Shown here: in pieces, positions 37,693 through 50,232 of the stretch | Numbering within the stretch: the first letter of the stretch is position 1 | Layout of the letters: each line of letters begins with the position of its first letter | DNA from: Anoplolepis gracilipes | Lineage: Eukaryota; Arthropoda; Insecta; Hymenoptera; Formicidae | Direction: 5' to 3' | Assembly: GCF_047496725.1 (NCBI RefSeq) | Contig: NC_132970.1 | Coordinates: 14,111,501-14,175,500, forward strand | DNA length: 64,000 bases | Notes under the pieces: generated by a model | Told to the model about the DNA's origin: nothing | Databases searched by the model: none | What the model saw: the letters and a program-made list of their open reading frames with translations, nothing else | Made by a program: the position numbers and the translations under genes

Positions 37693-40600
37693 ATACAATT
37701 GATATTCACAGACCTAGGATCACCAATTTTAAGGATATCAAACGCATTAGATTATATTTGTTTTTTCGTTTTATTACATTGCAATAAGTGTATATCAATA
37801 ATAAATACTTTATTTTCTACGAGTAAAAAATGTGTTACTCTGGAACATATTTGTCAATCTTGTCATGTCTTGTTAAACTGATAGCTAGCATAACAAAAAT
37901 TATTATTTGAAGCGTACGAAATGCGTCTGTTATAAGTCTGTCACTATAGTTTATAAGTAAAAAAATTAATATAAGTTAGTGCCTATAGACACATATTTGT
38001 AATTGTAATATAAATACATGTTTGTAACTATAGTTGCAGATACTAAACGTTGTTCACAGTTTAAAGATCTATAATATTCCAAATTTATAGTATATTTAGT
38101 GTCCATTTTTTTACTTATTATGTTTATTTATTATTTATTTTATCTTATATAATTAGCGCAATTTATAAATAATAAATAATAAATATAGAAACTCCTAAAA
38201 TTAACGGAAGGACTGCAAAATCTAAAATTATAAAATTTAAATAAGCTGAATATAAATAGATTAGTTTGATCTGTTTTTAAATTGCCAATATTTAACTTGT
38301 TTATAAATTACGTATATACATATAAATAAAATGTATAATATTTAATATATGATAATTAAAATATCTAATCTAAATACCCAGTAATTAATTTTTATTAATA
38401 AATTTTTATAAGTTCTTTAATTAAAATAATCAGCTGAGATAAAAAATAAGAACGGTAATAAATAGAAATTGGGATTATCTTATCTTTTAACAAAAAATCT
38501 TTACGATACTAAATTTAATCAGACGACAAAAAAAGAATTGGAGTTGTAGAATAAATATTATCTCCATTAGGTAATATCACATATTTTTTAATCTATAATC
38601 AATAATTATAAACAATCATGATTTTTTATATAAAGTATTTTGTCAGCTCTTGACAATAATTAATTTACCTTAGTAGCAGTGCTAACTCAGCATGACAGTC
38701 TAAGTCCTAATTTGTGTTTTTGACTAATTTGGGTTACCTAATGTTAACGTTTTAAATTCTCAAAAAATGTAAAAAAAACATCATTTATTTCATAGTTGTA
38801 AATACGTACATAATAAGATTTTTAACATCGTGTATATATTAATATGTACAAAATATGTATATTTTGTAATATATTCGCGCTATTATAATATTGTTGAACA
38901 TAAATGCGCAAAAAATTTACTGGTGAAATTTATATGCATGAGAAAATGCTTAATTTGATATTATTTTCTATATTTGCATAAGTTAGTTATTAATTAACAT
39001 TTTATTAGTTTGATAAATATATACATTGTATACACAGTTGTGGAAAATATTTTATCGATAGTTTGTATTACTCACAAATCAACAAAGACGCAGTGATATC
39101 ATTTTAAACAAAGCGATGGTCGAAAGTGCACAATCTAATATTTTCATCGTCAACAATTTAAACAAATCAATAACAAATGTTTCTGCATGTTTTTTTAAAT
39201 GGTGTGATATTGATTAATAAATTCGAAAAATCAATCAAAATAGCTGCCGACTTTATTTAGCACTGTCATTATAAATATGAAAAAAATTATATTTAAAATA
39301 GATTTTATATGTATAAATTCTAACGTACATGAGAAACATTTTTATGCAAATCTTTACATTTCAAGGTTAAATATTCTAACGTAAAATATGAATTTAGGAC
39401 TTCAAAATAAGAAAATATTTTCTTTCGGAGCTAAATGTAACTTGGTTTAAGAGATATGAACATCTAAGTATTTGCAATATAAAATTTTGTGAAATTATTA
39501 TAAAATTATAATAAATGAATGGTATGTTTCAATTATATTATTATATATATAATCGACAGAGCGATACTTACGTATTTCAATGTTCAAAGCTATCACTTTG
39601 ATCAATATTTATGATTATGTTAAAATTTTCATATTTTTTAGTAATAAAGTAGTTGAAACACACTATTAATTAATTTATTATAACCTTATAATAATTTCAT
39701 AAAATTTTACATTAAAAATGTTTACGTGTCAATATTTTTTAAAGAAAGCGTAACAAGTGTATCTTTAGAGGATAACTTTTTATTTTAATATCTCAAATTC
39801 ATTTTAAGTTAAGATATTTAACTCTAATACCCTATAACTTAATTGTATAAATGTTTATTAATTTTATAAAATTTTTATTTGCATTATTTTATTGATTTTA
39901 TAACATTTTAATTTTATTTTATAAAATTAAAATCATACTTTATTCTCACATTAATAACATAATATTATACAAAAGCACACTTCGCTTACTTGCATAAACT
40001 ATTGACTTAGTTATTACTATTATTACTAATTGTATGATATAAATTCTTCAATTCTAATAAAAGATAAGATTGCTTAGAGATACTGTCTCTTGAAAATAGA
40101 GTAAAACGCAGAAAGGAAATGAGCACGCATCGTATCAAAGTCTCACAAACAAACTTACTAAAGCGCGATATTGAGTATTAATTAACGACGTACAATTACA
40201 AAGACAGATCAACTTTGCACAAACTGGCAATCAATGTTCTTTTATCGCGGTAGATCATGCGCGTAGCGTTGTGATACATAGCTTCTACAACTATTTTTCT
40301 CGACGACGAGAGCAAGAAAGAAAAGAAGCGATACTACACACGCTCGTTGAACCGTTTCTGACGGTCGCTCGAGAGCGAGGGTATTGTTAAAGTTCAATGT
40401 ACCTCAATAAATCGTGCAATAATGCGTAGTAAATCATTACGCGTAACGTTTTAATAATTGATAAGCGTATCTGTGTTGAGTTGTGATTACAATGTAATCA
40501 TTATGACCTGAATTGAGTAGATTCACATTATTTAAAAGTTAAAAAATTGTTAAGATATATAAATAATTAAATTTAATTATTACTATTTTTTAATTAATAA

Positions 40601-42200
40601 ATTAACTTAATTATTAATTTTTAAAATTTCATTAATTATATTAAATTAAATAGATTAAAATAAATAATTATTATTAAAAACATGAAGATTGTGATAAAAA
40701 ATATATAAAAGATTTACAAAGTTTGTTATGTTGATTTATCTTTCCTTTCTTCCTTTCCCTCTTTTTTCACCCTATTTCTCTTCACACACACAGACAACAC
40801 GCATATCTATTTAAAATTTAACGATATTTTATTTGTGAGCACAGAATAATTAGCAAAAATCTAAAACATGTACTTTAACATACTACTAAAAAATACACGG
40901 TATTTATTCCAACTTAATGATAATCGCGTAGTATCTGTGACAAAAATTATACGCGTTTCTTGTCGCATAAGTAATTACTCGGAAAATACGTGCTTTGTAC
41001 CTCTTCTTACTTATCTTTTCGCTCTTTAAGCGCTTTTACCCTTTGTTTGAAAATCTTGGCGATTTTACGCGTGGAAAGAAAAACGTATTCTCGGATTTCC
41101 CTGGAATGCGTTAACAAGAAAGATCTCGTTGTTCTTGGACAACCTTTGATCCTTTTATTCCATTTACAGTTTTGCAACAACCGATTTATTCCAGAAACCC
41201 TTGAATAATGCATGTGAAGACAAACTTTGTAGATATAACAAAATAAATTCTTCTGTACGAACAATATGCGTTCGTAATGTGCGAGCATGTTTGCGAAATT
41301 GCAAAGATTTATATATACAGTCTAAAAAAATACCGCAACATAATAATAAAATTTCTTTTTATATATCCTATTTATCTCATTTACACTTGTAACTCTTATA
41401 ATTGATAAAATAAGAATACTTATTGTAACACTATTATTAAAACAATTTTCATCAATATTGAATGACGCCAAAGCACACTATATCAGAGATAACCTAGATA
41501 ATTAACTAATATTTGCTGTGTAATCTATACTATGTGATTAAGAAGTTTGTAGTTTTTATTTATATCATAATAATTAAGCATCGTTCGCGCTAATAATTAT
41601 CGAAAATTTTTTTTTATCGCTTTAAATATTTTTATCGAACGTGAAATCACGTCGTTATCATAGTTAATAAACGATCTTATTTATATTTATATATTATATA
41701 ATTATATTGATAAACATATTATTATTAATTTAATACCTTTATTATTACAGACAGATTTTACGAAAATAATATTAATATTAAATAAATAATTATTTAGTAA
41801 TAAATAAATATTTAATAATAATAATTAAATAATAATATTGGATAATAATAAATAATATTTATAATTCAACAACAAAAGTATCATACTACAATTTAATTAT
41901 AAGTACTGGTGAAAGAGTTTAAACGTTCAATTTTTTAATCTATTTTTTTTTAATCACGTAATTTATTTTATTAAAGGAAATAGAGAATTATCTACTATTA
42001 TTTATAGATTCGTTCAAAAGTTAAAAACTCCCATCAGAGTTTTAAATTTATCCAAAGCTCCAACATGCTATCGTGAAGTTTGGTAAAGGCTAGGCGCGCG
42101 GACACGATCGAAAGTTTCCGCACGTAAAACATCCGTGATCCCGATCAGTGTACGAATTCTTTGATCTTTGATCATCCGTACCGATTATACGTCAGGACAC

Positions 42201-42280
42201 GGGGTCATTGGTCGCAGGTGAATCCTAAAATACTGATATCCTGTAGCCGTCCTGGACCAACGATCGATCTCCCACTTTTA
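42201..42280. other. Non-coding segment similar to 30513-30592
   Basis: Shares GGGGTC, CGCAGGTGA, TCCT and, about 60 bases on, CGATCGATC, in the same order as the earlier segment. It lies 1.2 kb upstream of protease copy 3, against 2.7 kb for the segment before copy 2. Confidence 0.35.
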
Positions 42281-43381
42281 TTCGTTCGACGGTCCGTTAG
42301 GATTTCCTGATAAAATATAGTCAAGTGCCAAGAAATGACCGAAACTACTTATCTCTCACGAGACCTTCTACTGAAATTGACGCTACGAGCATAGAACTTT
42401 TAATAGGAAGCAATTAAAGTTCTTAACGAAGTAATATACGTGAAGTAAAGAAATATTAGTGTATTTTGATATTTAATTTATAATAACTTAATATAATGTT
42501 GCACGATGGAGCACTAATAGAAAAAAAATGTACTATTAGATGGAGAAAACGTTAGCAAGTATTGAAACTATTATATTATAATTTCATTGTAGTCTAGAAT
42601 AATTATATATAAATTGTTTGTGAACAAATTAACGAGCGATAACTCTAATCGATAAATTATTTCTGCGAAAATTAAAAATAAAATGTCTAACATGGATATC
42701 ATTTAATTATGTTTCATTAAATGATAAGTCACAGAAAATGCAAAAATGAAACAATACTATTATCATATCAATTAAAGGATCACGACATTATCTATCGTAT
42801 TCCACGCAACTTGTCAAAGATTCATCAGGCAAGATTAAGAGATATGGGGAAATCCAATGTCTCATGTGTCATTCAATAAAACCGACGTTGACAGAACAGA
42901 TTATTGTTATGATAGAACGATAAAAAATTGCATAATTAAAAAGATATGGTAATATATATTATCTATTATAAATTAAATCTATATTCTAAGTCAAATATAC
43001 TAGCTTTAGTATTTAATCTAAATAATTATATCAGAAGTATGTCTTCTTACGTACTTTTAATTATAACAAGTTGAAAATTACACAATAATAACAGAAATAG
43101 ATTAATTCATTACTATTAACTCAGATTCTTTTCTGAAAGAAAAATATAAAACAAAATCGGGAACTAACTGAAATAGGGGAACAATTCATGTGATCTAAAA
43201 TCTCGATGTTACAGTCTCACGTTTTTATCAAAAGACGATTGATCGCTACGAATCCGTATCAATCTCGGTGGAACATCTCCGATATACTACTTCGTAATCG
43301 AGCTATCTAATCTAGATTTCACAAGAAAAAAAGGTCGTCAATCATTGGACTACTTGTACGGAAGTGGATTGGAAGCAGATA

Positions 43382-43387
43382 TATAAA
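43382..43387 (+). promoter_or_regulatory. TATA box of protease copy 3
   Basis: TATAAA, 57 bases before the start codon at 43439. Spacing is close to that in copy 2. A transcription start about 25-30 bases downstream would leave a leader of roughly 25 bases. Confidence 0.55.
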
Positions 43388-43438
43388 TTCGCGATGTCGA
43401 CATGATTACAATACAGACTACGGTTGACAATCAAAACG

Positions 43439-45450
43439 ATGGCGTTAACGATCTTGTGTTTTCTCGGCCTATTGGCATTCTCTCAAGGTAAGAGATGATT
43501 CTATAGAAGCAAACTAATAATCATTTGTTTAATATTGACAACCATTCGTTTAAATGAATACAAATTGATATATTCCCCTTAGAAATACTTTAGCAAAAGA
43601 ATTACTGTAACGTATTACTCAACTAAATGACTTAATTTCTGTGCAAACAATTTAATTTCAATTATTAATTACAAGCTGCGAGAATCATAAAATTTTATAA
43701 TTTCCAAAAATTATTAACTTACAAAAATCTGAAAATTATTTTCAATTAAAATGTGTATGTAAAAAACGAATTATTACTTATTATAATTTTAATTTTTTCA
43801 AAAAATTGTAAAAATTTTTTTGTTTTTAATTTACATATAATAATAATAATAACTTGTCATTGTAGCTGGACTTTTGAACCCATTGAACTTTGATCCCAGG
43901 ATCGTTAATGGAGAAGATGCCAGAGTAGGCGAAATTCCATATCAGGTACATATTGCAAAAAAAAAATAAAGATATAATTTGTATTTAAATCTATGCTTTA
44001 ATTTATAAAAATATCTTTCATTTACAAAACATTTTTTATTAATTAAAAGCATATGTAAAAACAAGTGAATGCATAAATAGAATGCTATTATTTTTATAGG
44101 TTTCTCTTCAACAAAAATATGATTCTTTCCACTTCTGTGGTGGTTCAGTCCTGTCTACATACTATGTTATCACGGCAGCTCACTGTGTCCAAGGGTAATT
44201 TTATTACAAGTCCTTTCACTATCCAAACAGTTAATGTTATATAAGACGCTAATACATAAATAAAACTTATGTGTTTCCTCTCTACTTATATTTGCATGAA
44301 TATTATTTCGCTAATAAAAAAAATATAACACATTCATAAAAAGAGATTATTTTTGCAGATAGATATTTCAATAATTAAATTTTCATGTTACATGTAGCAA
44401 AACGGCTACGAGTATAAAAGTCGTTGCTGCTAGTATCAATCTGAAACAACCACAACTGACGAATGATGTCACACAAATCCGTATACACGAGAAATATAAC
44501 CCCAATGATTCCTGGCTTAACGATATTGCTTTATTACAGGTAAACGAGATTTACAAATTTTCTCTTTGCACAAGAGACTCAGAATCATTTGGTTTTTTCT
44601 ATTAATCAGTAATGCTTAAGTAAAAATCATCTTTCAGGTGAGAAATCCATTTATAAAATCTGCAACCCTCCAATTTGTTCCTCTGCCACCGAGCAACCAC
44701 GTTGTCAATCCCAACGATGTTGCTGTTGTATCAGGATGGGGCAGACTTTGGGTGAGTTTTTTTTTGCTTTTCTAACAAATATTTTTTTCGCGTGTGCGCA
44801 ATTTGTATCTTTTACATAAAAATGACGCGGGATTCTTACGACATTATATATTTATTTATTATTTATGTCATGCGCGAAAAAATAAAACAAACTAATACTG
44901 ATGGCACAGCAGTTATCAATTTTACTATAAAATTGCAGCAAGGCGGACCAACTACTGAGAAACTACAACGAGTCAACATTGTGATTGCTGACCAAACCTA
45001 CTGCCGCAATAAATACACTTCCATGGGATACAACGTCCATCCCACACAGGTTTGCGCATACGATCCACGAGTGGAGAAAGGATCTTGCCACGTAAGTTTT
45101 CTTGAAGATTTTAATTTCTATTATATCTACACATTCATCTACATTTAATATTCTCACAATAATAATATATTATATAAGCACAATCTCTGAAAATATAATT
45201 CACGTATACGTTATAATAAAACAAGAAAAGAAAACACAAAACAAGATTGAACAAGATAAAATATTCAATTCAATGGTAAATTGAAAATAATACTTTCTTC
45301 TAGGGTGATTCTGGTGGTCCATTGACCGTCGGTGGAAAACTCACTGGATTGGTATCCTGGGCGAATGGTTGCGCCAGTACTTCCTACCCGACTGTTTACA
45401 CACGTGTCGCCTCTTACATTGATTGGATTGAAGCTAACAGTTATGTTTAA
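43439..45450 (+). CDS. Secreted chymotrypsin-like serine protease, copy 3 (seven exons)
   Basis: Exons are 43439-43487, 43866-43945, 44100-44194, 44398-44539, 44638-44751, 44939-45091 and 45304-45450, giving 259 residues. The signal peptide is MALTILCFLGLLAFSQ, followed by a propeptide ending FDPR|IVNG, a trypsin-type activation site. Catalytic His is in TAAHC, Asp in NDIALL and Ser in GDSGGP, with six cysteines placed for three disulphides. S1 pocket: Gly189 (KGSCH), Ala216 (SWANGC) and Thr226 (YPTVYTRV). Exon 2 is three codons longer than in the other copies. Intron positions and phases are identical to copies 1 and 2. All introns are short, so this copy has escaped the insertions seen in copy 2. 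By family it is a secreted endopeptidase, probably digestive; the specificity is not certain. Confidence 0.94.
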
Positions 45451-48400
45451 ACTAATTCTATTCAACTATGATTCGTCGTTTCATGTTTATGTAATCCTTT
45501 AATGATCGATTGGAATCGAGAAAAGATTCTTTTTTTATGTATATATAGATATGATATCGATTTAAGACAAAGGGCTGTACAAAATAGGTACCCTTAAAAT
45601 TTGTACACATTTTCAACGCAATAAATATGTATATAAGTACATGTATAAATGTGTATATATTATTATTTAAATTCATATCAAGTAGATCATCAATACATTT
45701 AGTCTGTATTGTAAAAAAGTCATAAAGAGAAATTATCGCACGACAAGTGCTATTTATCGCTTATCGCGAATCAAAGATTCAAAGAGATTTCCCTATAGTA
45801 CTATTGAATCTAGTATAAGAGATTGGATAGAACTCTCGATAAAATCAATACACCGTGACCGTGCGACGCTCACGTGTTGCTCTTATTTCCGGTGACAGTT
45901 TGGAAGAACGGAAACAATCGATGCGAACATTTTAGCCGTAATTGACAGTTATGATAATAATCGCTTATCGATTACGTAATTCTAAATAAATATTCGTTAA
46001 TCGTGTCATTCATTAATAGTGCCGTAAATTTATTCTTATCATTTCTTATATAATTTTAATATTACGTGGAAAATAATGAACATCAATGTGTCAAAACAGC
46101 TAGATTATATCTTCAGAAATTACTAAGAGAAAAAAATAATTACAACAAAGAGAAATTGTTCAAATGACGCTGAAAGAAAAGATGATATAAAAAATACAAC
46201 CAAACTTAGTTTTTTTTTCTCGCAAATAATTACACACAATAACAAACATTAAAAATTTTCGAATAAGAATAAGATGAAAAATAATTATAACAGGACAGCT
46301 GCTTGACGATAGAAAAGCGCGAGTACGGATTGTTCGTACCAAATTCTATTCTGTCACGCGTATTTACATTGCTAATGAAATTTCATTTCTGCTTTTGCCA
46401 GTCTTCCACAAGAGGCGCATGATAGACTCTTACGTCGCTCGCTGGTTTCGTTTTGTCTCTTTTCAACGATTTTACTCGGAGAGTAAAAGAGCCTAGTAGT
46501 TGCTTATTTCCGACAGAAGACAGTGTCATTATTAATTCACTATGCATCTCTCTTAGAGAGAGAATTTTCTTATTTTATCTTATTTATAAAAAAAAGCCGT
46601 TTGCAGAAAGCTGATGGAAGTAATTTTCGTCACTTGTTCAGAAACTAATTCTTAATTGAGTGAGTAGAATTACTGCAAATTTGTATTCTTGCCTTTTTAT
46701 ATTTTACTGTTATATTTTCAGAATTAATTTATCATTTAGATCATTTTCTGCCTCAAATACATAATAGATCAACTGGATTACTATGTATAGTAATCACAAT
46801 TATTCTTGAATTCAACTCTAATTATAATACTCAATATGGTATATTTACTGTTAATCAACCGAGAAATAATAAGATCTGTTATACCAGATCAAGAACCGAC
46901 TATACTCTCTGATGAAATCATCTGAAATACATAAATTTCCATAGTTTTTTCTAAATTTTATAAATTCGCTAATTAAATTTTATAAATTTGCTAATTTTTT
47001 TAAAGAGTTAATTTTTCTACCTTATTACATGAAAAGGTATAATTAAAACCGCAAATAGACAGTATTGTTCTCTTTTAAAATCACGTTATATTTTATAATT
47101 ACTTTAGAACCAAATGAACATTTGCGCATAACTTTGTGACATATAATATTTAAATATAAGTATGCCAATAATAAGTATCACGTTTAAAAAAATATAAACA
47201 TACAAAAAATTTAAAAATTAAATTTGCATAAATCATTTAAAGATACGTGTAATCATATGTCATTAATTAAATCTAAAGAAGTTAATTAAAAACATAAAAA
47301 TCTAAGAGATGTATTATTGTTTGAATATATCAAATGTTTAATTTTTACGCAGTGCAAAGATATTTAACTAATTTAACTTGATGTTCCTTTGCAATTGTGA
47401 TTTCATTTAATGATTTATTGTATATGTATCATAATAAATATCAACGTTAATATAGGGAACACCCACCCAAAAAATGTCGCGACTAAAAGTCTCGACGAAG
47501 CCACCGTCGAAAAGCTTCGAAAAGACGAAGCCCTTTTCTATTCTATTCGCGATCAATTCGACATCGTCGCACTACCTCCTCTTTCTTCCATCTTCTCTCT
47601 CCTTCCCTCTCTCTTTCTCTCTCTCCTCCCTCCATCCCTCTTTTTCTTTCTCTTATTTGTCTTCTTTGGACCCGCAAGTCGACTTTGACATCGTTGAAAT
47701 AAATCGCGAACGTCATCGCGACAACTCAATTTTATTAAGTACAAATTATTTTACTAACAAAATATCATAGCTTTTGATTCGGTATACGGATAAGCAAATA
47801 TTTTATTTAAAATATTATAACAGAAAATGATAAATATAATCAGTAGACATAAATCAATGACAATACACAGAATTTAAGATTGTGCATTTATAAGATTATA
47901 CTGATTAATCAATCATTATCGGACAATTATATACATATTGTTATTAAATATCCGTTATTAAATATCCGCGTAATTTTCATGGAAAGAAAATAATTTAAAA
48001 TCACGGAACCGTTTCCACAAAGTCTTCAGTTTATTTCATGTAATGATTATACCTGATCATTAGAGATTGCAACGAAAACTCAGATATCCAGATATTTTGA
48101 TATATATCTGCATATGTTATTGTTCTCATAGTTTCTATTATTCAAAGACATTAATGTATTGGATATTATATTGGATATTATATTGGATTTTACCAGAAAT
48201 AATTTGTAAAATATATGTATAAAGATATATAAGATTAATTTATAAAACAAAAACGCTAATGTGCTTTTATTAAGAATTTAATAATAAAAAACTTATTTTA
48301 AATTAAACTTATTTATGTTTAATTTTAATCGGTAAAAATAAATTTCTATAACACAATAATAATAATAAATTTACGATAAAAATATGTGTGTGCATATATA

Positions 48401-50232
48401 TTATATTAAATAAAATCATTCATAGCAGCAAAGGACTATTAATGTATGACAAAAATTGATATTTACTTTTATATCACTAAACGTACGAGTTTTTGTTTCA
48501 TAAAAAAATAGTCTTTCTCTGTTACGTTTCAATAAAAAAAAAACATTTAAATTATGCATAATTTTCTTGTAATTATTGACTGATAAAAAGAAGGAAATAA
48601 GCGCCGCAATTATCAGCTATTAAATTAACTTTTACGATTAAGAGCAATCTGAGCTGGAAATAGCTTACAATAAGTTGGAGAGAAATATAATATCTCGCAT
48701 TTCCAGTCTACAATCGAGTAAACGGCTGCACATAGGTTTAAATGGGCCTCAAATTATAGATCATAAACTCGAAACTTGCACCGTTACGTTCCGCGCCTTC
48801 AGATACACAAAATCGCAATACGATAAATGTTCATTGAGTTCACCCTTTATTCAAATTACCTTCGAATGATGAATGTAATTGCATTATATAATAGCGATAT
48901 GAAATATTGCTATTACAACCATGGCGCGAATTTGAAAACATAAGTTCTTAGCTTATCTTATTCTATAAACTTCTCAATATCACAATAATGAAATTTTTTA
49001 TTACGATTTCACTCGACAATATACACTGAAAAAGCTTCGTTCTACAAAAAACGAACACCGGAAAAGCGTCACGCTCGTATTCACGACTGTGAGTCATATA
49101 ATTCCGCATCTTTTCTATTTAAATATTCTTTTCAAGAATTCTTGAGAGTATCTCACCTAATATGAAATAGCACGTGCGACGCATGGCATATGCGATAAAA
49201 GTCGAGGTTTGGCATAAAGCCAAATCCAGTAAAATCTTTTTCCTTCTTTATATTAATAATACAAAAATGTTAAGTGTTATTAGTACCAACATGGTAAAAG
49301 TTTTACTTAACCAAAAGAATTTAGTGTCTTTTAATCTGATTATTAAATATCACGATAAATAATGTTTAAATGACAGTAACTTGCAATTTGCAGTTAAAAT
49401 TTGATTAACGTTATTTATGCTCTTTTTACTGTTGTACGGTAATAAAAAAAAATAACATTTTGATATCAAGAAAAAATAATCTTTATTCCGTACATAACAA
49501 ACATGGTTTCTCACACTATGAAATATTATTAACCTTTATTAAAAGATTCACCTGCACGAAATAGAGTACCTTTTCTCGATTCTCTAGAGACTGCTGGACT
49601 TCGAAATGCTCTCGTGATAATAGGATATATATATATATATACATATACACGAAAAAGAATTATATATATAGTCATGATGCTCGTATGAATCATTATACCA
49701 ATCTTTACTTCCGTTTTTAATTACATACCATTTAAAAAATAATATAAGTAAAAACGATAGACAAATCTATGACTGCTATAATTTTAATTGTATATATTGT
49801 ATTATAAAAATAAATTTTATTAATTTGCGAGTATTATTTTGCAAAATATATATATTTACGTTAACATATTGAAAATGCAAGCATCTCAATGAACTCGATA
49901 AAAGTCCAAATAAAAATTGGACATATTCACTGCTAATAAATAAATAAAACTATTTTATAAATATACCTTTTGTCATTTGATTTTACTCTCTATTAATGAT
50001 ATATTCGTATAATTCTCTGATATACTGTCAGTAGTATTTTACTCGTGAAAATAAAATATGTCAATATATCATGGCATCCACGCGTTAACAAGTGTCGCGT
50101 GATACGCGATTTACGAAAAAGTAATAAATAACTGGAAATATATTCCGAAATATCATTTCCTCGTGCTGTCTTGTATCCAATTAGAAAAAAAAGCGAAGTA
50201 CTGGAGCTTGATTAAAATCGCGATGCACGCAC
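45451..50232. other. AT-rich intergenic stretch
   Basis: No supported exon. A CT-rich tract at about 47570-47650 produces low-complexity Ser/Phe/Leu frames on one strand and Arg/Lys/Glu frames on the other. Three imperfect copies of ATATTATATTGG lie near 48165-48190. If the Cys/His-motif gene to the right is spliced at its internal donor, a further 3' exon could lie here, but I could not find it. Confidence 0.5.

Larger units (their letters stand above)
37693..43438. other. AT-rich intergenic stretch between protease copies 2 and 3
   Basis: Very AT-rich with no supported exon. Overlapping short frames around 41.0-41.4 kb on both strands have no recognisable content. A segment at 42201-42280 resembles 30513-30592. 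The last 60 bases carry the promoter of copy 3. Confidence 0.55.

Noticed and set aside
40990..41392. Overlapping frames of 60-93 codons on both strands
   Set aside because: No domain and no splice context; the region is ordinary AT-rich spacer.
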